From Caulobacteraceae bacterium (GTDB lineage Bacteria; Pseudomonadota; Alphaproteobacteria; Caulobacterales; Caulobacteraceae), in assembly GCA_031291645.1 (NCBI GenBank), contig JARLIQ010000028.1:1-64000 (forward strand): DNA of 64,000 bases, in the 5' to 3' direction. Under the pieces are notes generated by a model, which was given only the letters and a program-made list of their open reading frames with translations, did no database searches and had not been told where the DNA came from. Made by a program: the position numbers and the translations under genes. How positions within the stretch are numbered: position 1 is the stretch's first letter; each line of letters opens with the position of its first letter. Positions 46,507 to 53,130 of the stretch are shown here, in pieces.

Positions 46507-47708
46507 CGTCCGCTCCACACACGCGCATGGAGCGGATTGAACCCCATGCGATAAACAAGTTCCGCCGGCCGCTCGACGTCCCAGATGGCGAGGTCGCAGG
46601 CCTTGCCGGCCTCCAGCGTCCCGATCTCGGCGAGCAGGCCCAGCGCACGCGCCGCCTCGCGCGTCACGCCGGCCAGGCACTCGTCCACCGTCAGGCGGAA
46701 CAGGGTCGCGGCCATGTTCATCGTCAGCAGCAGGGAGGTCAGCGGCGAGGTGCCGGGGTTGCAGTCGGTGGCCAGCGCCATCGCGACCCCATGGGCGCGC
46801 AGGGCCGCGATCGGCGGCGCCTGGGTCTCGCGCACGAAATAGTAGGCGCCGGGCAGGAGGGTCGCGACGGTCCCGGCCGCGGCCATGGCCTCGATCCCGG
46901 CCGCGTCCAGATACTCCAGATGGTCGGCCGAGAGGGCGCCGAAGCCGGCGGCGAGGGCCGCGCCGTGCTGGTTGGAGAGCTGCTCGGCGTGCAGCTTGAC
47001 CGGCAGGCCGTTGGCCCTGGCCGCCTCGAACACGCGGCGGGTCTGGGCGGGGGTGAAGCCGATGGTCTCGCAGAAGGCGTCGACCGCGTCGGCCAAGCCC
47101 TCGGCGGCGGCTGCCGGGATGATCTCGCGGCAGACCAGGTCGATGTAGCCGTCCGCGTCGCCGGCGAACTCGGGCGGCAGGGCGTGGGCGGCCAGCAGCG
47201 TGGCGCGGATCCGCACCGGCCGCCGGGCGGACAGGTCGCGGGCGGCGCGCAGCGACTTCAGCTCGTCCGCGCTCGACAGGCCATAGCCGGACTTGACCTC
47301 GACGGTCGTCGCGCCCTCGGCGATCAGGGCGTCCAGCCGGGGCAGGGCGGTCTCGACCAGCTGGGCCTGGCTCGCCGCGCGCGTCGCGCGCATGGTCGAG
47401 ACGATGCCGCCGCCGGCGCGGGCGATCTCCTCGTAGGATGCTCCGGCCAGCCGCTGTTCGAACTCGCCGGCGCGGTCGCCGCCGTAGATCAGGTGGGTGT
47501 GGGGGTCGATCAGGCCGGGCGTGATCCAGCGGCCTTCGCAGTCGACGGTCTCGGCCGCCTCGAAGGCCGGCGCTTCATCGGCCGATCCCGCATAGGCGAT
47601 GCGGCCGTCCAGCGCCGCCACGACCCCGGCCTCGACGAGCCCCAGCCCCGGCCGGCCGGCGGCGAGCGTGGCCAGGCGAGCGTTGGTCCAGAGCCGGTCG
47701 CAGCGCAT
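46503..47708 (-). CDS. hutI: imidazolonepropionase
   Basis: The 401-residue amidohydrolase has [18 protein letters not shown] (HxH metal site), [36 protein letters not shown] and DCNPGTSPL, all typical of imidazolonepropionase. It hydrolyses imidazolonepropionate to formimidoylglutamate. The ATG at 47708 ([13 protein letters not shown]) is preferred; the frame is open further upstream through the operator region, which is unlikely to be coding. It is the first gene of the minus-strand hut operon and 85 bp from the divergent hutF start. Confidence 0.95.
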   Translation of the reverse strand: MRCDRLWTNARLATLAAGRPGLGLVEAGVVAALDGRIAYAGSADEAPAFEAAETVDCEGRWITPGLIDPHTHLIYGGDRAGEFEQRLAGASYEEIARAGGGIVSTMRATRAASQAQLVETALPRLDALIAEGATTVEVKSGYGLSSADELKSLRAARDLSARRPVRIRATLLAAHALPPEFAGDADGYIDLVCREIIPAAAAEGLADAVDAFCETIGFTPAQTRRVFEAARANGLPVKLHAEQLSNQHGAALAAGFGALSADHLEYLDAAGIEAMAAAGTVATLLPGAYYFVRETQAPPIAALRAHGVAMALATDCNPGTSPLTSLLLTMNMAATLFRLTVDECLAGVTREAARALGLLAEIGTLEAGKACDLAIWDVERPAELVYRMGFNPLHARVWSGR

Positions 47709-47755
47709 GCGCGGGTCCTTGGGCGAGGCGTCGGCGGCCTTGCGACCGCATCCAT

Positions 47756-47769
47756 TATGTATATACATA
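47756..47769. promoter_or_regulatory. probable HutC operator between hutI and hutF
   Basis: The 14-bp sequence TATGTATATACATA is a perfect palindrome and contains TGTATATACA, close to the known HutC/GntR half-site pattern TGTNNNNACA. It is AT-rich inside a GC-rich window. It is 48 bp upstream of the hutI start and 24 bp upstream of the hutF start, so one bound repressor could block both divergent units until urocanate accumulates. Confidence 0.8.
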
Positions 47770-47793
47770 TTGCCAGCACGGAGGTCTTGTCCA

Positions 47794-49194
47794 GTGTCAG
47801 CCGCGGTGAAAATCGACCCCTCCCGATCGGACGGCGAAGGCCGTCTCTGGTTCGAACGGGCGTTGCTGGAGACCGGCTGGGCGGAGGCCGTGCGGCTGAC
47901 CCTGGCCGGCGGGCGCATCGCGGCGGCCCAGGCCGGGGTGCGGCCCGAAGCGGAGGACGAGCGGTGTGGGATCGCCGTTCCAGGTCTCTGCAACCTGCAC
48001 AGCCACGCCTTCCAGCGCGGCATGGCGGGTCTGGCCGAGACCCGCGGGCCGGCCGGCGACGACTTCTGGACCTGGCGCGAGGTGATGTACCGCTTCCTGG
48101 CCGGCCTGACGCCGGAGGCGACCCAGGCGATCGCGGCGCTCGCCTACGCCGAGATGCTGGAGGCCGGCTTCACCCGCGTGGGCGAGTTCCACTATCTGCA
48201 CCACGCGCCGGACGGGCGGGCCTACGACGACCCGGCCGAGCTCGCCGCGCGGATCGCGGCGGCGGCGGGGCAGACGGGGATCGGCCTGACCCTGCTGCCG
48301 GTCTTCTACGCCCATTCCGGTTTTGGCGGCGCGCCGTCCAGCGCGGCCCAGCGGCGGTTCGTCAACGACCTCGACGGCTTCGCCCGCCTGCTGGAGGCGA
48401 GCCGCGCGGCGACCGCCGGCCTCGAGGGCGCGGTGGTGGGCCTCGCGCCCCACAGCCTGCGGGCGGCGACGCCGGACGAGCTTGCCGCGCTGGTCCCGCT
48501 GGCGCAGGGCGGCCCGATCCATATCCACATCGCCGAGCAGACGCGCGAGGTCGAGGACTGCGTTGCCTGGTCGGGCCGCCGGCCGGTCGAATGGTTGCTG
48601 GACGCCGCGCCGGTCGACGCCCGCTGGTGCCTGGTGCATGCGACCCACATGACGCCGGAGGAGACCTTGCGCCTGGCGGCGAGCGGCGCTGTCGCCGGTC
48701 TCTGCCCGATCACCGAGGCCAACCTGGGCGACGGCCTGTTCCCGGCCGGCGCGTTCCTGGCCGCCGGCGGCGCCTTCGGCATAGGCTCGGACTCCAACGT
48801 GCTGATCGACGCCGCCGAGGAACTACGGACCCTGGAATACGGCCAGCGGCTGACGCGGCGCGGCCGCAACCTCCTGGCCGCCGCGGAGGGCGCCTCGACC
48901 GGAGCCGGTCTCTGGCGCGGGGCGCTGGCGGGCGGGGCCCAGGCGCTGGGCGCGCCGGCCGGCGGCCTTCGCGCCGGCGGTCCGGCCGATATCGTCAGTC
49001 TAAGGAGCGACCATCCGGCCCTGGCCGCGCGCGCCGGCGATGCGGTGCTCGACAGCCTGGTCTTCGCGGGCGGCCGCGGCGCGATCGACGGCGTCTGGCG
49101 CGCCGGCCGCAAACGTGTCAGCGACGGACGCCACCACCAGGGCGAGGCCATCCGCGCCCGCTACGGCCAGGTGCTGCGGGAGCTTCTGGCTTGA
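47794..49194 (+). CDS. hutF: formimidoylglutamate deiminase
   Basis: The protein has 466 residues from a GTG at 47794, supported by GGAGG 9 bases upstream. Amidohydrolase motifs are [61 protein letters not shown] and [25 protein letters not shown]. These match HutF, which converts formimidoylglutamate to formylglutamate and ammonia. The presence of HutF together with HutG defines the five-step histidine pathway. Its stop overlaps the hutC start (TTGA). Confidence 0.95.
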   Translation: MSAAVKIDPSRSDGEGRLWFERALLETGWAEAVRLTLAGGRIAAAQAGVRPEAEDERCGIAVPGLCNLHSHAFQRGMAGLAETRGPAGDDFWTWREVMYRFLAGLTPEATQAIAALAYAEMLEAGFTRVGEFHYLHHAPDGRAYDDPAELAARIAAAAGQTGIGLTLLPVFYAHSGFGGAPSSAAQRRFVNDLDGFARLLEASRAATAGLEGAVVGLAPHSLRAATPDELAALVPLAQGGPIHIHIAEQTREVEDCVAWSGRRPVEWLLDAAPVDARWCLVHATHMTPEETLRLAASGAVAGLCPITEANLGDGLFPAGAFLAAGGAFGIGSDSNVLIDAAEELRTLEYGQRLTRRGRNLLAAAEGASTGAGLWRGALAGGAQALGAPAGGLRAGGPADIVSLRSDHPALAARAGDAVLDSLVFAGGRGAIDGVWRAGRKRVSDGRHHQGEAIRARYGQVLRELLA

Positions 49195-49913
49195 GCCTCA
49201 CCGACACCGCGTCGCTGCACCAGCGCATCCGGGCCGACATCGAGGCGCGCATCCTCGGCGGCGACTGGCCGCCGGGCCATCGGTTGCCGGTCGAGGCCGA
49301 GCTGATGACCCAGTACGGCTGTTCGCGCATGACGGTGAACAAGGCGGTCTCGGCCCTCGCCGACGCCGGCCTGATCGTGCGCCGCCGCAGGGCCGGCTCG
49401 TTCGTCGCCCGCCCGCGCATCCACTCGGCCGTGCTCGACATCCCCGACATCCAGTCCGAGATCACCGCGCGCGGCGAGGCCTACGCCTTCCGCCTGCTGT
49501 CGGTGCGCCGCCGCGCGCCCGCGCGGGGCGACGCCGACGAGGCTGAGCTTGCCGGCGGCGGTGCGCTCCTGGCGCTGCGCGGCGCGCACCTGGCCTCGGG
49601 GCGGCCCTTCGCGCTGGAGGAGCGGCTGATCAGCCTGCGCGCGGCGCCCGCCGCCGCAGAGGCGGACTTCGCCCTCGTCTCGCCCGGCGCCTGGCTCCTG
49701 GAGCACGTGGCCTGGACCGAGGCGGAAAACCGGATCAGCGCGATCAACGCCGATGGCCCGGTCGCCGAGGCCCTGGCGCTCGACCCGGGCGCCGCCTGCC
49801 TCGTGGTCCGGCGCCGCACCTGGCGCGCCGGCGAGCGGATCACCAACGTGCGACTGGTCTTCCCGGGCGAGGCCTACGAACTGGTCGCGCGCTTCGGGCC
49901 TGGACAAGCGTAG
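49191..49913 (+). CDS. hutC: HutC, GntR-family histidine utilisation repressor
   Basis: The protein has 240 residues from a TTG at 49191, which overlaps the hutF stop and has GGGAG 8 bases upstream. The winged helix-turn-helix reads LPVEAELMTQYGCSRMTVNKAVSALADAGLIVRRRRAGSFVA. The C-terminal UTRA ligand-binding domain follows, with EERLISLRAAPAAAEADF and TNVRLVFPGEAYELVARF. HutC binds urocanate and releases the hut operators. It is coupled to hutF and is therefore autoregulated through the palindrome at 47756-47769. Confidence 0.92.
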   Translation: MSLTDTASLHQRIRADIEARILGGDWPPGHRLPVEAELMTQYGCSRMTVNKAVSALADAGLIVRRRRAGSFVARPRIHSAVLDIPDIQSEITARGEAYAFRLLSVRRRAPARGDADEAELAGGGALLALRGAHLASGRPFALEERLISLRAAPAAAEADFALVSPGAWLLEHVAWTEAENRISAINADGPVAEALALDPGAACLVVRRRTWRAGERITNVRLVFPGEAYELVARFGPGQA

Positions 49914-49918
49914 ACGGA

Positions 49919-50209
49919 TCAGTCGAACAGGCCTTCGAGCCGCCGCGCGCCGTGGATCACCCGGACGATCTCGACCCTGTCGTTCTGGACGCGGTACAGC
50001 GCCAGATAGTCGCCGATGACGAGCATGCGCGCCTCCGGCGCTATTTCGGGGCGGGCCGGTCCAAGGTGGGGATGCTCGGCCAGGTCCTGGCATCGGCCGA
50101 CGATGAGATCGATGAGCAGGTCGGCCGCGGCGGGATTGTCGAGCGCCACGTGCAGCCAGATGTCATCGAGATCGGCGCTGGCCTGCGCAGTCCGGGTGAC
50201 GCGGCTCAC
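49919..50209 (-). CDS. parE: ParE/RelE-superfamily toxin
   Basis: This 96-residue protein has the ParE fold signature: RTAQASADLDDIWLHVALDNPAAADLLIDLIVGRCQDLAEHPHLGPARPEI, then LVIGDYLALYRVQNDRVEIVRVIHGARR. ParE toxins inhibit DNA gyrase and cause growth arrest. The start is a GTG at 50209, 3 bp after the antitoxin stop, so the antitoxin is translated first. The gene ends 5 bp from the convergent hutC stop. Confidence 0.87.
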   Translation of the reverse strand: MSRVTRTAQASADLDDIWLHVALDNPAAADLLIDLIVGRCQDLAEHPHLGPARPEIAPEARMLVIGDYLALYRVQNDRVEIVRVIHGARRLEGLFD

Positions 50210-50212
50210 GGG

Positions 50213-50494
50213 TCAGCGGTCGGTGGCCTGCCGGGCGGCAAGCCGCTCGCGACCTCGGCGCTTGATGTCCTCGGCGTCCAGCGGCGCGCTCTCGCCGCTA
50301 CCTGTCCCGTCCCGCCAGAGCCGGCGCAGCTCTTCGATCGCGACGGCCCGGCCTTGGCGAGCCTGTTTCCAGGCGCGGAGGGCGTCGCGGATGACTTCGC
50401 TGGTGGACGCATAGTCGCCGGCCGCGATGGCCTCTCGGATGTCGGCGGCGAACTCGGGCGTCAGCGCGATGCTCAGCTTTTCGACCGTGGCCAC
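50213..50494 (-). CDS. parD: ParD-type antitoxin
   Basis: This 93-residue protein has the ribbon-helix-helix start EKLSIALTPEFAADIREAIAAGDYASTSEVIRDALRAWKQARQ, followed by a flexible C-terminus (RLWRDGTGSGESAPLDAEDIKRRGRERLAARQ) that would wrap the ParE toxin. It starts at a GTG with GGGAGG 5 bases upstream. The RHH domain should bind the dyad at 50509-50527 and repress the pair. Confidence 0.88.
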   Translation of the reverse strand: MATVEKLSIALTPEFAADIREAIAAGDYASTSEVIRDALRAWKQARQGRAVAIEELRRLWRDGTGSGESAPLDAEDIKRRGRERLAARQATDR

Positions 50495-50508
50495 GGCGGC
50501 CTCCCTGT

Positions 50509-50527
50509 GGTGCTACTGAGTAATACC
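50509..50527. promoter_or_regulatory. dyad operator upstream of parD
   Basis: The 19-bp sequence has the symmetric form GGT-N2-TACT-N-AGTA-N2-ACC, 14 bp upstream of the parD start. A short, symmetric TACT/AGTA site next to a ribbon-helix-helix antitoxin gene is the usual autoregulatory arrangement. It is inferred from symmetry only. Confidence 0.6.
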
Positions 50528-50657
50528 ATGTGCGCCTTGCGATGTCAGGCGTCCAGGTTCGAGGCGGACGCGGCGTGCCTTCCGGAACCTCCGCCCTTGC
50601 GCCTGCGGCCCGGTTTGGAGTACGAGCTTGCCTGAAACGCAGGACCACGCGGCGGAA

Positions 50658-50801
50658 ATGACCTCCCGAGTCGACGCTTCTGAAATGCGCGGCCAAGCCC
50701 TCCAGGGCCTGGGCGGCGCTTTCGCGCGCGTTTCGAAAACCATGACCATTGCCATGATGATTACCCCCTGCCGGCCAGGAGCGGGGCGAACGCCGATTTA
50801 G
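50658..50801 (+). CDS. predicted leader peptide of an amino-acid attenuator (two possible starts)
   Basis: A short frame ends at TAG 50799-50801. The shortest form begins at the ATG at 50742 and encodes MTIAMMITPCRPGAGRTPI; in-frame ATGs at 50685 and 50658 give 38 and 47 residues. The stretch TMTIAMMIT holds three Thr, three Met and two Ile codons in nine, a control-codon cluster. It is followed within 30 bases by terminator-type hairpins and then by two small genes. No strong ribosome site precedes any of the three starts, so the true start is uncertain. The codon mix suggests sensing of Thr/Ile/Met charging. Confidence 0.55.
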   Translation: MTSRVDASEMRGQALQGLGGAFARVSKTMTIAMMITPCRPGAGRTPI

Positions 50802-50827
50802 GCGCGCCAGCGGATCGCAAGATCTGG

Positions 50828-50858
50828 AACCCCGCTCCCGAAAGGCGCGGGGTTTTTT
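50828..50858 (+). terminator. intrinsic terminator/attenuator with competing antiterminator
   Basis: AACCCCGC (50828-50835) pairs with GCGGGGTT (50847-50854) across an 11-nt loop and is followed by a run of T (50853-50858), a standard intrinsic terminator. GGAGCGGGG at 50778-50786, inside the leader frame, is fully complementary to CCCCGCTCC at 50830-50838, so an antiterminator can form instead. CCCCC at 50764-50768 can pair with GGGG at 50783-50786 and would sequester that strand. The three alternatives match segments 1:2, 2:3 and 3:4 of ribosome-mediated attenuators. Confidence 0.8.
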
Positions 50859-50905
50859 GTTGCGCCCGCGCCGCCATCCCTTCCCTGCAAGTCACGAGGA
50901 CGCCA

Positions 50906-51268
50906 GTGCCCAACCCCCTTTCCTTCGACAACGCCGCCGTCGCCTCAGCCACGCGACAGTTCGCCAACCGGCTCGGCGCCGACCGCCGCTTCGACAGCGT
51001 CGAGCGCATCGAGGTCACGCTCAGCGGCCGCGGCCCGATCGAGCGGCTGTTCGCGGTCGAGGCCGCGCTGCTGGCCCACTGGCCCGAGGGCCTACGCCGC
51101 CCGCCCCACGACCTGGTCTCCTCGACCGGCGAGCTGTCGCCGGCGGACGAGCAGGCCGGCCTGACGCTCCGCGCGTTCGATCCCGAGGGCGCGGTGGTGC
51201 TGCGGGAGGTCTACGACATCGGCGCCGCCGGAAAGCCGCTCAAAGCCGCCGCGCCGACCCATGGCTGA
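50906..51268 (+). CDS. small unrecognised protein, possibly LeuA/CimA-type allosteric-domain-like
   Basis: This 120-residue protein starts at a GTG with GAGGA 5 bases upstream. It is soluble, with an alpha/beta pattern: FDSVERIEVTLSGRGPIERLFAVEAALLAHWPEGL, then AGLTLRAFDPEGAVVLREVYDIGAAG. The G-x-GP-x3-(L/A) turn and later beta strands loosely recall the C-terminal dimerisation domain of isopropylmalate/citramalate synthases, but I could not confirm this. It is the first gene behind the attenuator and overlaps the ACT-domain gene by 8 bp, so both are cotranslated. Confidence 0.7.
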   Translation: MPNPLSFDNAAVASATRQFANRLGADRRFDSVERIEVTLSGRGPIERLFAVEAALLAHWPEGLRRPPHDLVSSTGELSPADEQAGLTLRAFDPEGAVVLREVYDIGAAGKPLKAAAPTHG

Positions 51269-51560
51269 CGGCGTCTATCCCGCGCCGGCGGAGGCGCCGC
51301 TTACGGTCGAGACCGCCCGGCTGTTCCTGGTCGACACCCTGGATGCGCCCGACGCGCTCTTGAAGGTGCTGTCGGTGTTCGCGGTCCAGCAGGTGGCCCT
51401 GGCCACGGTCGATTTCGCCGCCGCCGCCGACGGCGGCCAGGTGCGCATCGAGGCGCGCCGGCTGAGCGCCGAGCGGGCCCAGCATCTGTCCGAGCGGCTG
51501 CGATCCGTCCCGGTGGTGCGCGGCGTCTCGGTCGGCTGGCGAATGCGGACCGCAAGCTAG
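51261..51560 (+). CDS. stand-alone ACT-domain protein, acetolactate-synthase small-subunit-like
   Basis: This 99-residue protein fits a single ACT domain: beta strand ETARLFLVDTLDAPDALLKVLSVFAVQQVALATVDFAAA, then GGQVRIEARRLSAERAQHLSERLRSVPVVRGVSVGW. The pattern is closest to IlvM/IlvN small subunits of acetolactate synthase, which bind branched-chain amino acids. No large catalytic subunit is encoded beside it. The gene overlaps the preceding small gene by 8 bp and the convergent MarR-GNAT gene by 4 bp. It could regulate a distant enzyme or the partner protein. Confidence 0.75.
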   Translation: MADGVYPAPAEAPLTVETARLFLVDTLDAPDALLKVLSVFAVQQVALATVDFAAAADGGQVRIEARRLSAERAQHLSERLRSVPVVRGVSVGWRMRTAS

Positions 51561-52468
51561 AACCTGAGGCGCCAGGTCTCCTCCGCGACATGGGCGCCCA
51601 TGTCGGGATGGGGTTGGCTCTCGACCAGCTGGAACCCCTGGGCGGCGTAGATGGCCCGTGCGGCGGTCAGCAGGCTCCGGGTCCACAGGCTCACCCCGCC
51701 GTAGCCGCACGTCCGGGCGAAGTCCACGCACTCGCGCACCAGGCGCCGGCCGAGGCCCAGCCCGCGGGCCGCCGGCTCGACCAGCAGGAGGCGAAGCTTG
51801 GCCTCGTCGCCCTCGCCCTTGACCAGGAAGACCGAACCCAGCCGCTGGCCGCCGCGCTCGGCGATCCAGCACTGCTCGCGCGCCGGATCGAAATCCTCGA
51901 TGAAGTCGGCGGCGATCCGCGCGACCAGGGCCTCGAACCGCTCGTCCCAGCCGTATTCCCGGGCGTAGAGCGTCCCGTGCCGTTCGATCACCCAGCCCAT
52001 GTCGCCGACCCGGTGCGGGCGCAGGATCACCGCGTCGGCCGGCTCGGCCTGCAGCAGCCGCTCCACCTCGGCCATGGCCGTGGTCAGCAGCTCGCGCTCC
52101 GGCGCCGACAGGGCGGCGATCATCCCCTCTACCGCACCCTCGGCCGCCAGGCGCAGCGCCTGATAGGCCCGCCGGCCGTCGTCGGTGAGGGCGAGGGCGA
52201 CGCTGCGGCCATCCTCGGCCGAGGGGGCGCGGCTGGTCAGGCCCTCGCGCTCGAACCGCTTGAGGATGCGGCTGAGGTAGCCGGCGTCGAGGCCAGTGCG
52301 GGCGGCGACCGCCTTGGGCGCGACGCCGTCCGGCGCCTGGGCGATCTCATAAAGGACGCGCATCTCGGCTAGGCTGAACGGCTCGCCCAGGTGGGCCTCG
52401 TCCAGGGCGCCGATCTGGCAGGTGTAGAAGCGGTTGAAGCGGCGGATGGCCGCGACGGTCTCGGACAT
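51557..52468 (-). CDS. MarR-GNAT fusion: transcription regulator with acetyltransferase domain
   Basis: The protein has 303 residues from the ATG at 52468, which has GAGG 6 bases upstream. Residues ~1-140 form a MarR winged helix (LAEMRVLYEIAQAPDGVAPKAVAARTGLDAGYLSRILKRFEREGL, wing SAEDGRSVALALT). Residues ~155-303 are a GNAT acetyltransferase with the acetyl-CoA loop VEPAARGLGLGRRLVRECVDFAR and the end region LLTAARAIYAAQGFQLVE. Such fusions are a known domain combination. The target of acetylation and of DNA binding is unknown. Confidence 0.9.
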   Translation of the reverse strand: MSETVAAIRRFNRFYTCQIGALDEAHLGEPFSLAEMRVLYEIAQAPDGVAPKAVAARTGLDAGYLSRILKRFEREGLTSRAPSAEDGRSVALALTDDGRRAYQALRLAAEGAVEGMIAALSAPERELLTTAMAEVERLLQAEPADAVILRPHRVGDMGWVIERHGTLYAREYGWDERFEALVARIAADFIEDFDPAREQCWIAERGGQRLGSVFLVKGEGDEAKLRLLLVEPAARGLGLGRRLVRECVDFARTCGYGGVSLWTRSLLTAARAIYAAQGFQLVESQPHPDMGAHVAEETWRLRF

Positions 52469-52543
52469 GCTGGGCCTCGCGAAGGCTCCAGCTCGCCGCA
52501 TTTGCTTGACGCAGTCAACTACTTTGACGGGGCGGAAGCCGCC

Positions 52544-52975
52544 TCAGTTGGCCCCGACCGCCCGGCGCATCGGCGCGCCCCGGTCCTCGGTCGCCGCGTC
52601 CAGCTGGTCCAGGTGGGTCTCGATCCGCTCGATCTCGGCGGCGATGTGGGCGCGCTGGGCGTCCAGCCGGGCGGCCTTGTCCTTCAGCTTGGCCAGGGCC
52701 TTCTGCGCCTGGGTGCGGCCCTGGTCGGCGCTGTCGTAGTCGTTCAGCAGTTCGCGGATCTCCTCCAGGCTCAGCGCCGCGCGCCGGCCCCAGGAGATCA
52801 CCTGCACCCGGTTGAAGTCCGCGCGCGAGTAATGGCGCGTCTTCTGGGCGCCCCGGCGCGGGGTGATCAGGCCCTTCTCCTCGTAGAAGCGCAGGGCGCG
52901 GGGGCTGAGCGAGAAATGGGCGCACAGCTCGCCGATCAGGTAGGACGAGGAGATCTTCAGATCGTTCGGTCGCAT
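52544..52975 (-). CDS. MerR-family transcriptional regulator
   Basis: The protein has 143 residues from the ATG at 52975 (MRPNDLKISSSYLIGEL). The helix-turn-helix is YLIGELCAHFSLSPRALRFYEEKGLITPRRGAQKTRHYSRADFNRVQVI, followed by a coiled coil (GRTQAQKALAKLKDKAARLDAQRAHIAAEIERIETHLDQL). It lacks the cysteines of metal-sensing MerR proteins, so an organic effector or stress signal is more likely. It is divergent from the XRE-type regulator gene (155 bp between starts). Confidence 0.87.
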   Translation of the reverse strand: MRPNDLKISSSYLIGELCAHFSLSPRALRFYEEKGLITPRRGAQKTRHYSRADFNRVQVISWGRRAALSLEEIRELLNDYDSADQGRTQAQKALAKLKDKAARLDAQRAHIAAEIERIETHLDQLDAATEDRGAPMRRAVGAN

Positions 52976-53083
52976 GGGCGTCGGGCCTCGGGTTCGCAAG
53001 GTTTTCGGCGCGCTAGCGCCTTCACCCACCATGCGCCTCACCCTGCGAGAGGCCAATTGCGTCCTGGCGCAAAAGCGGCTTTG

Positions 53084-53105
53084 TTGTGAAATCAGACTTT
53101 CACAA
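53084..53105. promoter_or_regulatory. inverted repeat upstream of the XRE-type regulator gene
   Basis: TTGTGAAA (53084-53091) and TTTCACAA (53098-53105) form a perfect 8-bp dyad around TCAGAC. A second smaller dyad, GCAA-N9-TTGC, lies at 53111-53127, just upstream of the regulator start. These are probable operators for the XRE-type regulator and/or the divergent MerR gene. Confidence 0.55.
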
Positions 53106-53130
53106 CTCATGCAAAGAGTGAAATTGCGAA

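Noticed and set aside
46527-49913. A 1128-codon plus-strand frame covering hutI and hutF
   Set aside because: Only the end of this frame (from 49191) encodes a real protein, HutC. The remainder is antisense to hutI and out of frame with hutF.
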